Part shown: positions 22,918 to 31,408 of the stretch, in pieces
How positions within the stretch are numbered: position 1 is the first letter of the stretch
How the letters are laid out: every line of letters starts with the position of its first letter
Assembly: GCA_905215115.1 (NCBI GenBank)
Contig: CAJMOP010000007.1
Location: forward strand, 1 to 37,822
DNA from: an uncultured bacterium
GTDB taxonomy: Bacteria > Actinomycetota > Coriobacteriia > Coriobacteriales > Coriobacteriaceae
Direction of reading: 5' to 3'
Length of the DNA: 37,822 bases
The notes under the pieces: generated by a model
Told to the model about the DNA's origin: nothing
Databases searched by the model: none
The model's input: the letters and a program-made list of their open reading frames with translations, nothing else
Position numbers and translations under genes: made by a program

Positions 22918-23481
22918 ATGCCTACCATTTCTACCGCCGACTTCAAGAACGGCCTCGGTCTCCGTATTAAGGACAAGGTTTATACCATCGTCGAGTTCCA
23001 GCACGTCAAGCCGGGCAAGGGTGGTGCTTTTGTGCGCTACAAGACTCGCGATATCAAGAGCGGTCGTGTCGTTGAGAACACCTGCAACGCCGGCACCAAG
23101 TTCGAGAGCGTCATGCTCACCACCCGTGAGTTCCAGTACCTCTACAACGACGGCACCGACTACATCTTCATGGACAACGAGTCCTACGAGCAGGTTCCCG
23201 TTCCCGAGGACATGGTGGGCGAGAACTCCAAGTGGCTGCGTGAGAACGACATCTGCCAGCTGCTCTTCGCCGACGACGAGCTAATGGGCGTGACCCCGCC
23301 GATGTTCATCGAGACCACCATCGTCCAGACCGACCCGGGCTTTAAGGGCGACACCGTCCAGGGTTCCACCAAGCCGGCCACGATCGACACCGGCGCTGTC
23401 ATCCAGGTCCCCATGTACCTCAACGAGGGCGAGGTCATTAAGGTTGACACCCGCGACGGCAAGTTCGTCTCCCGCGTCTAG
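22918..23481 (+). CDS. efp: Translation elongation factor P
   Basis: This 187-residue protein rescues ribosomes stalled at polyproline stretches. The three beta-barrel domains are complete: KOW-like domain I with the tip loop HVKPGKGGAF, where Lys34 is the site modified in many bacteria, the central OB domain, and the C-terminal OB domain ending in KVDTRDGKFVSRV. No EpmA/EpmB or other modification gene is in the window; the PGKG loop is like that of actinobacteria and bacilli. AAGAAAGG precedes the ATG. It begins an operon-like run efp-asp23-nusB-xseB-tlyA-nadK-recN with spacings of 24 bases or less. Confidence 0.97.
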   Translation: MPTISTADFKNGLGLRIKDKVYTIVEFQHVKPGKGGAFVRYKTRDIKSGRVVENTCNAGTKFESVMLTTREFQYLYNDGTDYIFMDNESYEQVPVPEDMVGENSKWLRENDICQLLFADDELMGVTPPMFIETTIVQTDPGFKGDTVQGSTKPATIDTGAVIQVPMYLNEGEVIKVDTRDGKFVSRV

Positions 23482-23505
23482 CAACCAACTCTTCTAGGAG
23501 GACTC

Positions 23506-23868
23506 ATGCCCCAGGAAATCAAGATTGACGGCATCGGCATTTCACCCGATGTTCTGACCGCCATCGTCTCGCGCGCCGTGTCGGATGTCGAGGGCATCGC
23601 CTCCGTTGGCGTCAAGGACCTTGCCACCAACCTTGTCTCCATGATGCTCTCGTCCAAGGCCCCGGCTTCCGAGCCGGCGGTCGAGGCCGAGGTCGTCGGC
23701 GACAAGCTCGCACTCACCGTGCGTGTCGTGGTGTTCTTTGGCTATCCGTTCAAGAAACTCGCCGAGGCCGTTCGCGTCGCCGTGGTCACCGCCATCGATG
23801 CCCAGGTGGGCGTTGAGGTCGAGCGCGTTGACGTTTGCATCGACGGCCTCGTTTTCCCCAAGGAGTAA
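23506..23868 (+). CDS. Asp23/Gls24 family envelope stress response protein
   Basis: This 120-residue Asp23-domain protein resembles Bacillus YqhY and Staphylococcus Asp23. It starts with a beta strand (IKIDGIGISPDVLTAIVSRAVSDVEGIASVGV) and ends in VEVERVDVCIDGLVF, the usual boundaries of the domain. Its position between efp and nusB is that of yqhY in Bacillus. The molecular role is not settled; links to fatty acid synthesis and cell-envelope stress have been reported. A perfect TAGGAGG precedes the ATG. Confidence 0.92.
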   Translation: MPQEIKIDGIGISPDVLTAIVSRAVSDVEGIASVGVKDLATNLVSMMLSSKAPASEPAVEAEVVGDKLALTVRVVVFFGYPFKKLAEAVRVAVVTAIDAQVGVEVERVDVCIDGLVFPKE

Positions 23869-23871
23869 CCT

Positions 23872-24459
23872 TTGAGCCTTAAGGTTTATCGCGGGCGCAC
23901 GCTTGCCCGCAGTCAGGCGCTGCAGCTGCTGTTCCAGGCCGAGGCCACGGACAGCCCGCTCGAGCGCGTCCTCGAGGGCGATTTCCTGATCTCGAAGGGT
24001 CCCCTCGACCCCTATGCGCTGGAGCTGTGCCGCGGTGCTTACGAGCATATCGACCGCATCGACTGCGCTCTGCGCGCCGTCGCCAAGAACTGGGATCTTA
24101 TGCGCATGCCCGGCGCCGACCGCAATCTGCTGCGTATCGCCGTCTATGAGATGCGTTTCCTCACCGACGAGGAGGTCTCGGACGCCATCGTGATCAACGA
24201 GGCCGTCGAGCTCGCCAAGGCCTATGGCACTGACCAGTCCGCGTCGTTCGTCAACGGCGTGCTGGGCAAGATCGCTCGCAGCGAGGAGCTGCCGGGCGAG
24301 GACCTGTACCAAGAGCTGCTGGCCGAGGATCGCGCTCGCGAGGAGGCGCAGGCTGCCGAGGCGGCCGCAAAGGTCGCTGCCGCTCAGGCTGCCGCCGGTG
24401 TACTTGCCGAGGATCCGGACGCTGCTGAGGCCGTCGAGGCCGACTCCGTCGAGGAGTAG
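23872..24459 (+). CDS. nusB: Transcription antitermination factor NusB
   Basis: This 195-residue protein binds boxA RNA with NusE/S10 to prevent premature termination in rRNA operons. The all-helical NusB fold is clear: RTLARSQALQLLFQAE, DRNLLRIAVYEM and INEAVELAKAYGTDQSASFVNGVLGKIA. A tail of about 45 residues rich in Ala and Glu extends beyond the usual C-terminus. The start is TTG at 23872 with AAGGAG eight bases upstream, within the end of the asp23 gene. Confidence 0.95.
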   Translation: MSLKVYRGRTLARSQALQLLFQAEATDSPLERVLEGDFLISKGPLDPYALELCRGAYEHIDRIDCALRAVAKNWDLMRMPGADRNLLRIAVYEMRFLTDEEVSDAIVINEAVELAKAYGTDQSASFVNGVLGKIARSEELPGEDLYQELLAEDRAREEAQAAEAAAKVAAAQAAAGVLAEDPDAAEAVEADSVEE

Positions 24460-24461
24460 CC

Positions 24462-24728
24462 ATGCCAGAGGGTTCCGTCCGCAACTTCGATGAGATCTCG
24501 GATCGCCTGGACCAGATCATCGCCACCGTTCGCTCCAAGGATACGTCCCTGGAGCGTTCGCTCGATTTGTTTGACGAGGCGATTGAGCTTGGCTCCCGTG
24601 CGGTCGATATGGTCGACAAGTTTGAGCTGACGCCGCGTGAGGCCGACAAGCTCGAGCAGGAATACGATGAGGATGCGGCAAACGAGTCCCAAGATAGACA
24701 GGCTGCATCCCCGGATACGAATGGTTGA
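24462..24728 (+). CDS. xseB: Exodeoxyribonuclease VII small subunit
   Basis: This 88-residue two-helix protein has the XseB pattern FDEISDRLDQIIATVRSKDTSLERSLDLFDEAIELG, forming the small subunit that assembles with XseA into the nuclease. The C-terminus is acidic and Gln/Ser-rich. GAGGAG lies 6 bases before the ATG. XseA, normally directly upstream, is not in this window and must be encoded elsewhere. The stop codon overlaps the TlyA start (TGATG). Confidence 0.9.
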   Translation: MPEGSVRNFDEISDRLDQIIATVRSKDTSLERSLDLFDEAIELGSRAVDMVDKFELTPREADKLEQEYDEDAANESQDRQAASPDTNG

Positions 24729-25540
24729 TGGCATTCATGAAACGCGTGCGTCTCGATGACGAACTGATTTCACAGGGCATCTGCGCCGATCGCGCGGATG
24801 CCCTTCGCACTCTTATGGCCGGCTTGGTCTCGAGCGGCGGTGAGCGTTTGACCTCTCCGGGGCTCAAGGTGACGCCGGGCCTGCCGCTGCATGTTAAGGG
24901 ACGCATTCCGTACGTTGGGCGCGGTGGCCTTAAGCTCGAGGGTGCGCTCGATGCGTTTTGTATCGATCCCACGGGCCTTGCCTGCCTGGACGTAGGTTGC
25001 TCTACCGGCGGCTTTACCGATTGCCTGCTCAAGCGCGGTGCTGCGACTGTTGTCTCGGTCGACGTGGGCCGTGCTCAGTTCGACTGGTCGCTTCGCCAGG
25101 ACGATCGCGTGACGCTGCACGAGCGCACGAATGTGACGCAGCTGCCCGAGCTCGGCTACGGCGACGCAATCGACCTGGCCGTGTGCGACGTGTCGTTTAC
25201 CAGCATCGCGAACATCATCGACGCCGTGCTGGCGTGCCTGACGCCGACGGGGTCGTTCTGCACGCTCGTGAAGCCGCAGTTTGAGGCTCCGGCGGCGCTG
25301 GTGGGCGAGGGCGGTATCGTGACAGATCCCACTGTGCGTGTTGACACGCTCGTGGCGGCGATTGAGCTGTTCGCCGCAAAAGGCTTGTTCCCGGTCGACG
25401 TGTGCGTGTCGCCCATCCATGGCGCCAAGGGCAACGTGGAGTTTTTCCTGTACGGCACGAGGTTTGCCCCCAGCGAGCGCTCCGATGACGAGTTGCAATC
25501 CCAGGTATCGGCTTTGAGCGAGAAAGCTGCAACGCTATGA
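24728..25540 (+). CDS. tlyA: TlyA family rRNA (cytidine-2'-O)-methyltransferase
   Basis: This 270-residue protein has an N-terminal S4 RNA-binding domain (RLDDELISQGICADRADALRTLMAG) and a Rossmann-fold methyltransferase domain with the SAM loop CLDVGCSTGGFTDCLL and the catalytic Lys in VSFTSIANI...LVKPQFE. In mycobacteria TlyA 2'-O-methylates 16S and 23S rRNA and makes the ribosome sensitive to capreomycin. Starts at 24728 (coupled to xseB by TGATG) and 24737 are both possible; there is no strong ribosome site. The tlyA-nadK-recN order is that of Actinomycetota generally. Confidence 0.92.
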   Translation: MAFMKRVRLDDELISQGICADRADALRTLMAGLVSSGGERLTSPGLKVTPGLPLHVKGRIPYVGRGGLKLEGALDAFCIDPTGLACLDVGCSTGGFTDCLLKRGAATVVSVDVGRAQFDWSLRQDDRVTLHERTNVTQLPELGYGDAIDLAVCDVSFTSIANIIDAVLACLTPTGSFCTLVKPQFEAPAALVGEGGIVTDPTVRVDTLVAAIELFAAKGLFPVDVCVSPIHGAKGNVEFFLYGTRFAPSERSDDELQSQVSALSEKAATL

Positions 25541-26397
25541 AGGTCTTTCTGGTTCCCAATTACTACAAGCAAGAGGCGGTCGAGAGCGGCCTGATGCTCG
25601 AGCTTTGGCTGACGCGCCAAGGCTACGAGGTCGCATGGGCGGCCGACCAGCGCTCCAAGATCCAGAGTACGCCCGACGTGGATGGTGCCGATCTTGTCAT
25701 CACGCTCGGCGGCGACGGCACGTTGCTTCGTGCGGCCCGTATCCTCAACTACCGCGAGATTCCTATTCTTGGTCTTTCCTATGGTCACTTGGGCTTTTTG
25801 ACGGCGGCCAGTCCCGAGGAACGCGATATTTTGCAGGTTGTGAGCGATGCCCTGTCCGGTGAGCTCCACGTGAGTCGTCGCGCCACGATCGCTGCAGACA
25901 TCGTTTCTGTGCGCGAGGACGGCACCAAGGATGTCGTGCGTTCTTTTGCCCTCAACGACATGGCGCTCACGCGCGGGCCGCTTTCCGATATGGTCGAGTT
26001 CGATATCACCGTTTCGGGCCACCATATCGACCGGCTGCGTGGCGACGGCGTTGTTGTGTCCACGGCAACCGGCTCTACGGGCTATGCGCTGAGCGCCGGC
26101 GGCCCTATCGTGAGCCCCGATTACACGGGTATGGTTTGCGTGCCCATCGCGCCGCACACCATTCAAGCTCGCGCTTTCTTGACTTCGCCAAGCGATGTCG
26201 TCGAGATTTTTATGTCTGACGACCGACCGAGTGTGCCTGCCATCGCTATCGACGGACAGTTTATTACCTGCGATGGTACCGTCGAGAGCGTGGCCGTACG
26301 CCGCGGTCCCGGCGATGTTCTGCTGCTCGACTATGGCCCCGAGAGCTTCTATAACTCGGTGAGCCGCGTATTCTACGGAGTTCGCCATGATCGATGA
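25537..26397 (+). CDS. nadK: NAD kinase
   Basis: This 286-residue enzyme phosphorylates NAD to NADP. The catalytic GGDGTLLRAAR loop has Asp60, followed by SYGHLGFL, ALNDMALTRG, and the conserved GDGVVVSTATGSTGYALSAGGPIV. Length is typical. The ATG overlaps the tlyA stop by 4 bases (ATGA), and the gene ends 11 bases inside recN. Confidence 0.96.
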   Translation: MKVFLVPNYYKQEAVESGLMLELWLTRQGYEVAWAADQRSKIQSTPDVDGADLVITLGGDGTLLRAARILNYREIPILGLSYGHLGFLTAASPEERDILQVVSDALSGELHVSRRATIAADIVSVREDGTKDVVRSFALNDMALTRGPLSDMVEFDITVSGHHIDRLRGDGVVVSTATGSTGYALSAGGPIVSPDYTGMVCVPIAPHTIQARAFLTSPSDVVEIFMSDDRPSVPAIAIDGQFITCDGTVESVAVRRGPGDVLLLDYGPESFYNSVSRVFYGVRHDR

Positions 26398-28015
26398 GCT
26401 GCAGGTTTCAAACATTGCGCTCATTCGCGAGGCGACGTTGGTGCCGAGTGCCGGCTTGACCGTCCTGACCGGCGAGACCGGTGCCGGCAAGACCGCACTG
26501 CTCTCGGCGCTTAAGCTCATTTTGGGCGAGCGCGCGGATTCGTCGACCGTGCGCGAGGGTGAGGCGCTTGCGAGCGTCGAGGCGCGCTTGTTCGATGGCC
26601 CGCACGACACGGAGGGCTTCACCGTGCAGCGCAGCCTTTCTGCCGAAGGCCGCAGCCGCGTCAAGATTGATGGTCGCATTGCCAGCGTGCGCGAGCTTTC
26701 CGAGCGCGTCGGCGTGATGATGGATCTGTGCGGCCAGCATGAACATCAGCGCCTGCTCGATCCGGCACATCATGTTGCCATGGTCGATGCCTGGGCTGGT
26801 CGCTCTGCGCTCGAGGCGCTGGAAAAGTACCGTGTCTGCTTTAAGGCGTCGCGTGCGGCTGCCAAGGAGGTCCGTCGCGTAGAGGAGGCGTCGCGTGCGC
26901 AGGGGAGTCGCGTCGAGGAGGCGCGCTTCGCCCTAGAGCGCATCGCCGAGGTTGACCCCAAGCCAGGTGAGTATGAGGAGCTCGAGGAGCTGCTGCCGCG
27001 CTCGGAGCATGCCGAGGTGCTGGTGGCCACGGCTAACGAAGCCCATGCATCGATTGCCGCCGAAGGGGGAGCGCTCGATGCCGTGAACAGCGCCGTGGCC
27101 GAGCTTTCACGCATGACGACCGTTGACCGCAAGCTAGGCGACATCGCCGATGCCCTTTCGGATGCCTGCATCTCACTCGAGGATTGCGCCAATGAGCTGC
27201 GTGCTTATCGCGATGGTGTTGCGTTCGATCCTCGCGAGCTCGCTCGCATGCGAGAGCGGTATTCCGACCTTAAGGGACTTCTGCGGCAGTGGGGTCCCAC
27301 CATGGACGATGTATTTGCCATGCGTGACCGCTCGCGGGAGTTGTTATCGCTGGTGGACGATGGTGACGAGCAGATTAGGAAGGCACGCGAGGCACTCGGC
27401 GCGGCGGAGCACGAACTGTTCGCCGCTGCCAAGGCGCTTAAGCGCGCACGCAATACGGCAGCCCCGCGTTTTTGTCACGAGGTGGGTCGTCAGATGGCAC
27501 GCCTCGAGATGGGCGGCGCTGAGCTGGTCTGGGAGTCCCGCGATCTCCCTCGCGCTGAGTGGACACCCGCGGGCCCTTCGAGCTACGAGCTTCTGTATCG
27601 CAGCGGTGCCGGCCTCACACCGCGCCCTCTGCGCCGCATCGCCTCGGGCGGTGAGCTGAGCCGCGTTATGCTGGCGAGCAAGGTGGTCCTGGGTAATGCG
27701 GACGGCGTCGACACGCTGGTATTTGACGAGGTCGATGCCGGTGTCGGTGGTTCCACGGCTCGTGCTCTTGCTGGCGTGCTGGCCGATCTTGCCGTCACGC
27801 ATCAGGTCATCGTCGTAACCCACCTGGCGCAGGTCGCCGTCATGGCCGACAAGCATTATGTCGTCAGCAAGGAACCGGGCGTGGTTCCCCAGACGCATTT
27901 GGACGAGGTAACCGGCGAAGCGCGTACCGCCGAGATCGCCCGCATGTTGAGCGGCGATCAATCGGAGGCGAGCTTAGCGCACGCCAAGCAGATGCTCGAA
28001 GAAGCTCGAGGTTAG
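26387..28015 (+). CDS. recN: DNA repair protein RecN
   Basis: This 542-residue SMC-like ATPase acts in double-strand break repair. Walker A GETGAGKT is at 29-36, a short coiled-coil region spans about 150-350 with Glu/Arg/Ala-rich helices, the signature SGGELSRVMLA follows, and Walker B LVFDEVDAGVGG has Asp447-Glu448. The ATG overlaps nadK by 11 bases with GGAG as ribosome site. It is the last gene of the efp-recN run and faces the rpiR-type gene on the opposite strand. Confidence 0.96.
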   Translation: MIDELQVSNIALIREATLVPSAGLTVLTGETGAGKTALLSALKLILGERADSSTVREGEALASVEARLFDGPHDTEGFTVQRSLSAEGRSRVKIDGRIASVRELSERVGVMMDLCGQHEHQRLLDPAHHVAMVDAWAGRSALEALEKYRVCFKASRAAAKEVRRVEEASRAQGSRVEEARFALERIAEVDPKPGEYEELEELLPRSEHAEVLVATANEAHASIAAEGGALDAVNSAVAELSRMTTVDRKLGDIADALSDACISLEDCANELRAYRDGVAFDPRELARMRERYSDLKGLLRQWGPTMDDVFAMRDRSRELLSLVDDGDEQIRKAREALGAAEHELFAAAKALKRARNTAAPRFCHEVGRQMARLEMGGAELVWESRDLPRAEWTPAGPSSYELLYRSGAGLTPRPLRRIASGGELSRVMLASKVVLGNADGVDTLVFDEVDAGVGGSTARALAGVLADLAVTHQVIVVTHLAQVAVMADKHYVVSKEPGVVPQTHLDEVTGEARTAEIARMLSGDQSEASLAHAKQMLEEARG

Positions 28016-28033
28016 GTCGTATCAGCGGTGTTG

Positions 28034-28066
28034 GTGGGACAAACTAGACTGAAATTTTTGTCCCAC
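28034..28066. terminator. Hairpin between convergent genes, possible bidirectional terminator
   Basis: GTGGGACAAA (28034-28043) and TTTGTCCCAC (28057-28066) pair perfectly over 10 bp with a 13-base loop. The T tract afterwards is weak on both strands, so termination is inferred mainly from its place between convergent stops. Confidence 0.55.
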
Positions 28067-28074
28067 TACGCGTT

Positions 28075-28932
28075 TTACTCAACGACCTTATCCGGCTGGA
28101 TGAGCTCCTCGTAGTAGCTGATATGTTCGCGAGCGTCTTCAATCTCGGGCAGCAGGAAGTTGTAGATGACTTCGATGATCATCGTGGCGCTGATCTTAGA
28201 GAACGCAAAGTCGCCCGTCGTCAGCAGCGCTTCGTGGTTGACGGTATTAAAAGTGTAGTCTGCCAGGCGCGCGAGCGGGGATTTGCTGTCGCTGCTGATG
28301 ACGACTACGGTTGCGCCGCAGTCGCGAGCCGCTTTTGCCATGCGATTCAAACGGCGCGACTTGCCCGAGTTTGAAATCAGTACGATAACGTCACCCGGGC
28401 GTAACGTGAGCGCAAAACCAATCGAGGTCTCGCTAATGGTGCTCGCCATGCAGCGCAGGCCCAGCTGCGAAAACTTAAACGTCGCATCGAGCGCGACCGC
28501 GTTCGTATTGCCCACAGCTGCAAACTCAATAACCCCTGCATGCTTAAGGGCATGCACAACAGCCGCCAGCGTATCGTGGTCGATTCCGTCGATGGTCGCA
28601 TTAAGCTCGCTCACCTTGGCGGCCAGGATGTTCTTGAGGCTCTGCTCCATATTGTCGAGCGAGACCTCGTCAGTCAGACCCTCGTTGCGCTGGCTTTCCA
28701 AATCCCTCGCCAGAGAAAACTGAAAGCTGCGGAAGCTACCAAAGCCCAGCTTGCGGCAGAAGCGCGAAACGGTCGCTTCGGATGTGGCAGCGGCGCGCGA
28801 GAGCTGAGCCGCCGTGAGGCGTGGCGCCTCGGACTGGTGCTCCAATATATAGTCGACAATGCGCTGCTCGGACTCGCTGTATCCCTGGTGGGTACTAATG
28901 AGGGAAAGTGCGCTCTTGCTACTATCGGTCAT
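28075..28932 (-). CDS. RpiR/MurR family transcriptional regulator
   Basis: This 285-residue regulator has an N-terminal RpiR helix-turn-helix domain (SESEQRIVDYILEH ... LTAAQLSRAAATSEATVSRFCRKLGF) and a C-terminal SIS domain (about 120-250; FAAVGNTNAVA, VIVLISNSGKSRRLNRMAKAARDCG) that binds a sugar phosphate. I start at ATG 28932 because AGGAG lies 7 bases before it; the frame is open for 22 more codons without a ribosome site. It is divergent from the PTS enzyme II gene, so it probably regulates the PTS genes in response to a phosphosugar. The promoter is not clear on the minus strand. Confidence 0.92.
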   Translation of the reverse strand: MTDSSKSALSLISTHQGYSESEQRIVDYILEHQSEAPRLTAAQLSRAAATSEATVSRFCRKLGFGSFRSFQFSLARDLESQRNEGLTDEVSLDNMEQSLKNILAAKVSELNATIDGIDHDTLAAVVHALKHAGVIEFAAVGNTNAVALDATFKFSQLGLRCMASTISETSIGFALTLRPGDVIVLISNSGKSRRLNRMAKAARDCGATVVVISSDSKSPLARLADYTFNTVNHEALLTTGDFAFSKISATMIIEVIYNFLLPEIEDAREHISYYEELIQPDKVVE

Positions 28933-29012
28933 GGATGGCTCCTGGTTGGCATGAAAATCGGACTCGTTTGTATTCTCATAGTATAGGGGGATTTTCAATT
29001 ACAAGATACACC

Positions 29013-29040
29013 TTGCCGTTTCAAGTGTTGATGGTAAACT
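29013..29040 (+). promoter_or_regulatory. Promoter of the PTS enzyme II gene
   Basis: TTGCCG (29013-29018), 16-base spacer, TAAACT (29035-29040). It lies 164 bases before the start codon, leaving a long leader. Confidence 0.55.
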
Positions 29041-29076
29041 TTCACCTACCGTTTACGGTTATGAAAGAACCTTTCA
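29039..29076 (+). promoter_or_regulatory. Operator-like inverted repeats overlapping the PTS promoter
   Basis: CTTTCA at 29039-29044, TGAAAG at 29062-29067 and CTTTCA at 29071-29076. The last two form the palindrome TGAAAG-AAC-CTTTCA. The first CTTTCA overlaps the -10 box. A second inverted repeat, GTAAAC-N11-GTTTAC, lies within. The same CTTTCA-N16-TGAAAG arrangement overlaps the -10 box of the second PfkB kinase gene. Binding by the divergent RpiR-type protein is an inference. Confidence 0.5.
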
Positions 29077-29203
29077 CCGGAGAATTGCACCTTGTCTCTT
29101 CTCACGCGGACGGTAGGTTGGTATCTTTCAGTTGTGGAAAAGCGCGCAAGGACGCGCGTGTAGGGGAGCGCCTGCGGGCGCAAAACTTTAAAAGGAGGGA
29201 CAC

Positions 29204-31207
29204 ATGGCTAAGTTTGACATCATAGCCGCCACCGGTTGCCCGACCGGCATTGCGCACACCTTCATGGCTAAGGAGGCGCTGGAGAAGGCAGCTGCCGAGC
29301 GCGGTCTGACCATTAAGGTCGAGACTCATGGCCAGGTCGGTGTCGAGAACGAGCTCACCAAGAGTGAGATCGCTGGTGCCAAGGCCGTCGTCGTCGCAGC
29401 CGACAAGGATGTCCAGGCTGAGCGTTTCGCCGGTAAGCCCATGGTTTCCGTTGGTGTTTCCAAGGCCCTGTCCGTTGAGGCCGCCGGTAAGCTGATTGAC
29501 CGCGCACTCGCCGCTAAGGGCGACAGCACGGTTGCAGCCGCTGCCGATGTCGAGGACGAAGTCGAGGAGAAGGAGTCCATCGGCCACGTCATCTATAAGC
29601 ACCTCATGAACGGCGTCAGCCACATGCTGGTCTTCGTCGTTGCTGGTGGTGTTCTGACCGCCGTTTCGTTCCTGTGGGGCATTACGTCCTTCGATTCGAC
29701 GGCGTCTGACTACAACAGCTTTGCTGCGATGCTCAAGATCATCGGCGGTATCGCTATGAACCTCATGGTTCCGGTGCTTTCCGCCTACATCGCCGAATCC
29801 ATCGGCAAGCGCCCGGCGCTCGTTCCCGGCTTTGTTGCCGGTATGATGGCCATCCAGGGCCTGCCTGTTAACGCCGAGACCGGCATGATCGACGCCGGTG
29901 GCGCCGGCGTGGGCTTCGGCTTCCTGGGCGGCATCGTCGGCGGCTTCCTCGCCGGTTATGTCATCCTGCTGCTCGAGAAGGTCTTTGCCGGTCTGCCCAA
30001 GAACCTGGATGGCCTCAAGGCTATCTTCCTTTACCCGCTGTTCTCGACGGCTATCGTCGGTCTGGTCATGCTCGGCATCTCCGGCCCCATGGCTGCCATC
30101 AACACTGCCATGATGGACTTCCTCAAGGGCCTGTCCGCCTCTGGCGCCGTTGTCCTGGGTCTTGCCATCGGCTGCATGTGTGCCTTTGACATGGGTGGCC
30201 CGGTCAACAAGGCTGCTTACGTCACCGGTACCGCTATGCTCACCGAGGCACTGGCTGCTGGCGTTGGCACCGATACCTACAACTTCGGCACCAACTTCAT
30301 GGCTGCCGTCTCCGCCGCCTGCATCGTTCCGCCGCTGATCACCACCTTTGCCGTCGTTGTCGGCAAGAAGTACTTTAGCCAGGAGGATCACGACGCCGGT
30401 ATCGTCAACCTCATTCTTGGTTGCACCCACATCACCGAGGGCGCCATTCCGTTCATGACCAAGAACATCTGGCCGGTCATGCCCATCATGATGCTCGGTT
30501 CCTCTATCGCTTCGATCCTGACCATTATGTTCAACGTTCACGATCCGGCGCCTCACGGTGGCTTCCTGGTCCTGCCCGTTGTCGAGAACGGTCCGCTTTG
30601 GGTCCTCGCGATCCTCATCGGTGCTGTTGTCGGTGGCATCCTGTTCGTGGCCTTCAAGAAGCACGACTTCGAGAAGAATCAGAAGGCCGCTCCTGTAGCC
30701 AAGCCGGTTGAGGCTTCCAAGGCCGCTGCCGTTGAGGCCCCTAAGGCCGAGGCTGCCGACTTCGTGAAGGTTGAGAATGTCTTTGTCGCCGAGGACTTCG
30801 CTTCTCGTGACGAGGCTCTGAGCTTCGTTTCCAACCAGGCTGTCAAGGCCGGTATCGCCGGCGACGCCGACGCCGTGATGAACGCCTTCCTGGCCCGCGA
30901 GGCCGAGGGCACCACGGGCATGATGGAGGGCTTCGCCATCCCGCATGCCAAGTCCGACGCCATTACCGAGGCTGCCGTCATCGTCGTCAAGGACGAGTCC
31001 GGCGTGACCGGTTGGGACACCATGGACGGCGCTCCCGTCAACGTGGCCATCGCCCTGCTCATCCCGGGCGCTCAGGCTGGCACCACGCACCTCAAGATCC
31101 TGTCCAAGGTCGCCGAGGCGCTCATGGACGAGGACTTCCGTGCCACCGTCAAGGGTTCCACCGACGCCGCCGAGATCGCTAAGACGATCAACGCCCGCCT
31201 GGTCTAA
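29204..31207 (+). CDS. PTS fructose-type enzyme IIBCA
   Basis: This 667-residue permease takes up and phosphorylates a sugar of the fructose class. Domains run B-C-A: IIB at 1-105 with the phosphocysteine Cys12 in AATGCPTGIAHTF, IIC at about 125-490 with roughly nine membrane segments and the GCTHITEGAIPF motif, an Ala/Lys/Pro linker, and IIA at about 520-667 with the phosphohistidine His581 in GFAIPHAKSD. The usual fructose enzyme is A-B-C or has IIA separate, so this order is a variant. AAAGGAGG precedes the ATG at 29204. The RpiR regulator is divergent, and HPr, enzyme I and two 1-phosphofructokinase-type genes follow, supporting fructose as substrate. A strong terminator follows. Confidence 0.93.
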   Translation: MAKFDIIAATGCPTGIAHTFMAKEALEKAAAERGLTIKVETHGQVGVENELTKSEIAGAKAVVVAADKDVQAERFAGKPMVSVGVSKALSVEAAGKLIDRALAAKGDSTVAAAADVEDEVEEKESIGHVIYKHLMNGVSHMLVFVVAGGVLTAVSFLWGITSFDSTASDYNSFAAMLKIIGGIAMNLMVPVLSAYIAESIGKRPALVPGFVAGMMAIQGLPVNAETGMIDAGGAGVGFGFLGGIVGGFLAGYVILLLEKVFAGLPKNLDGLKAIFLYPLFSTAIVGLVMLGISGPMAAINTAMMDFLKGLSASGAVVLGLAIGCMCAFDMGGPVNKAAYVTGTAMLTEALAAGVGTDTYNFGTNFMAAVSAACIVPPLITTFAVVVGKKYFSQEDHDAGIVNLILGCTHITEGAIPFMTKNIWPVMPIMMLGSSIASILTIMFNVHDPAPHGGFLVLPVVENGPLWVLAILIGAVVGGILFVAFKKHDFEKNQKAAPVAKPVEASKAAAVEAPKAEAADFVKVENVFVAEDFASRDEALSFVSNQAVKAGIAGDADAVMNAFLAREAEGTTGMMEGFAIPHAKSDAITEAAVIVVKDESGVTGWDTMDGAPVNVAIALLIPGAQAGTTHLKILSKVAEALMDEDFRATVKGSTDAAEIAKTINARLV

Positions 31208-31240
31208 TCCAGCAGTCAGCGATTAATATCGCCCCCTGTA

Positions 31241-31277
31241 AAAAGGCGGAGACCCTCACCAGGGCCTCCGCCTTTTT
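31241..31277 (+). terminator. Intrinsic terminator of the PTS enzyme II gene
   Basis: AAAAGGCGGAGACCCT (31241-31256) pairs with AGGGCCTCCGCCTTTT (31261-31276) with one mismatch and a 4-base loop, and ends in a run of T. Confidence 0.9.
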
Positions 31278-31408
31278 CATCCCTACTCGGCACTTAGGGA
31301 CGTTCCTTTTCTGCCGGCAGTTTGGGACAGTCCTCAGTCCACAAGAGGGTATAGATAGGCTCCATCAACTAGATCAACCAGGCGAACAAAAAAATAGCTA
31401 GAATTCCG

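Noticed and set aside
29102..31090. 662-codon open frame antisense to the PTS enzyme II gene
   Set aside because: A His/Asp/Gly-rich product typical of an antisense shadow, with no independent ribosome site or family match.
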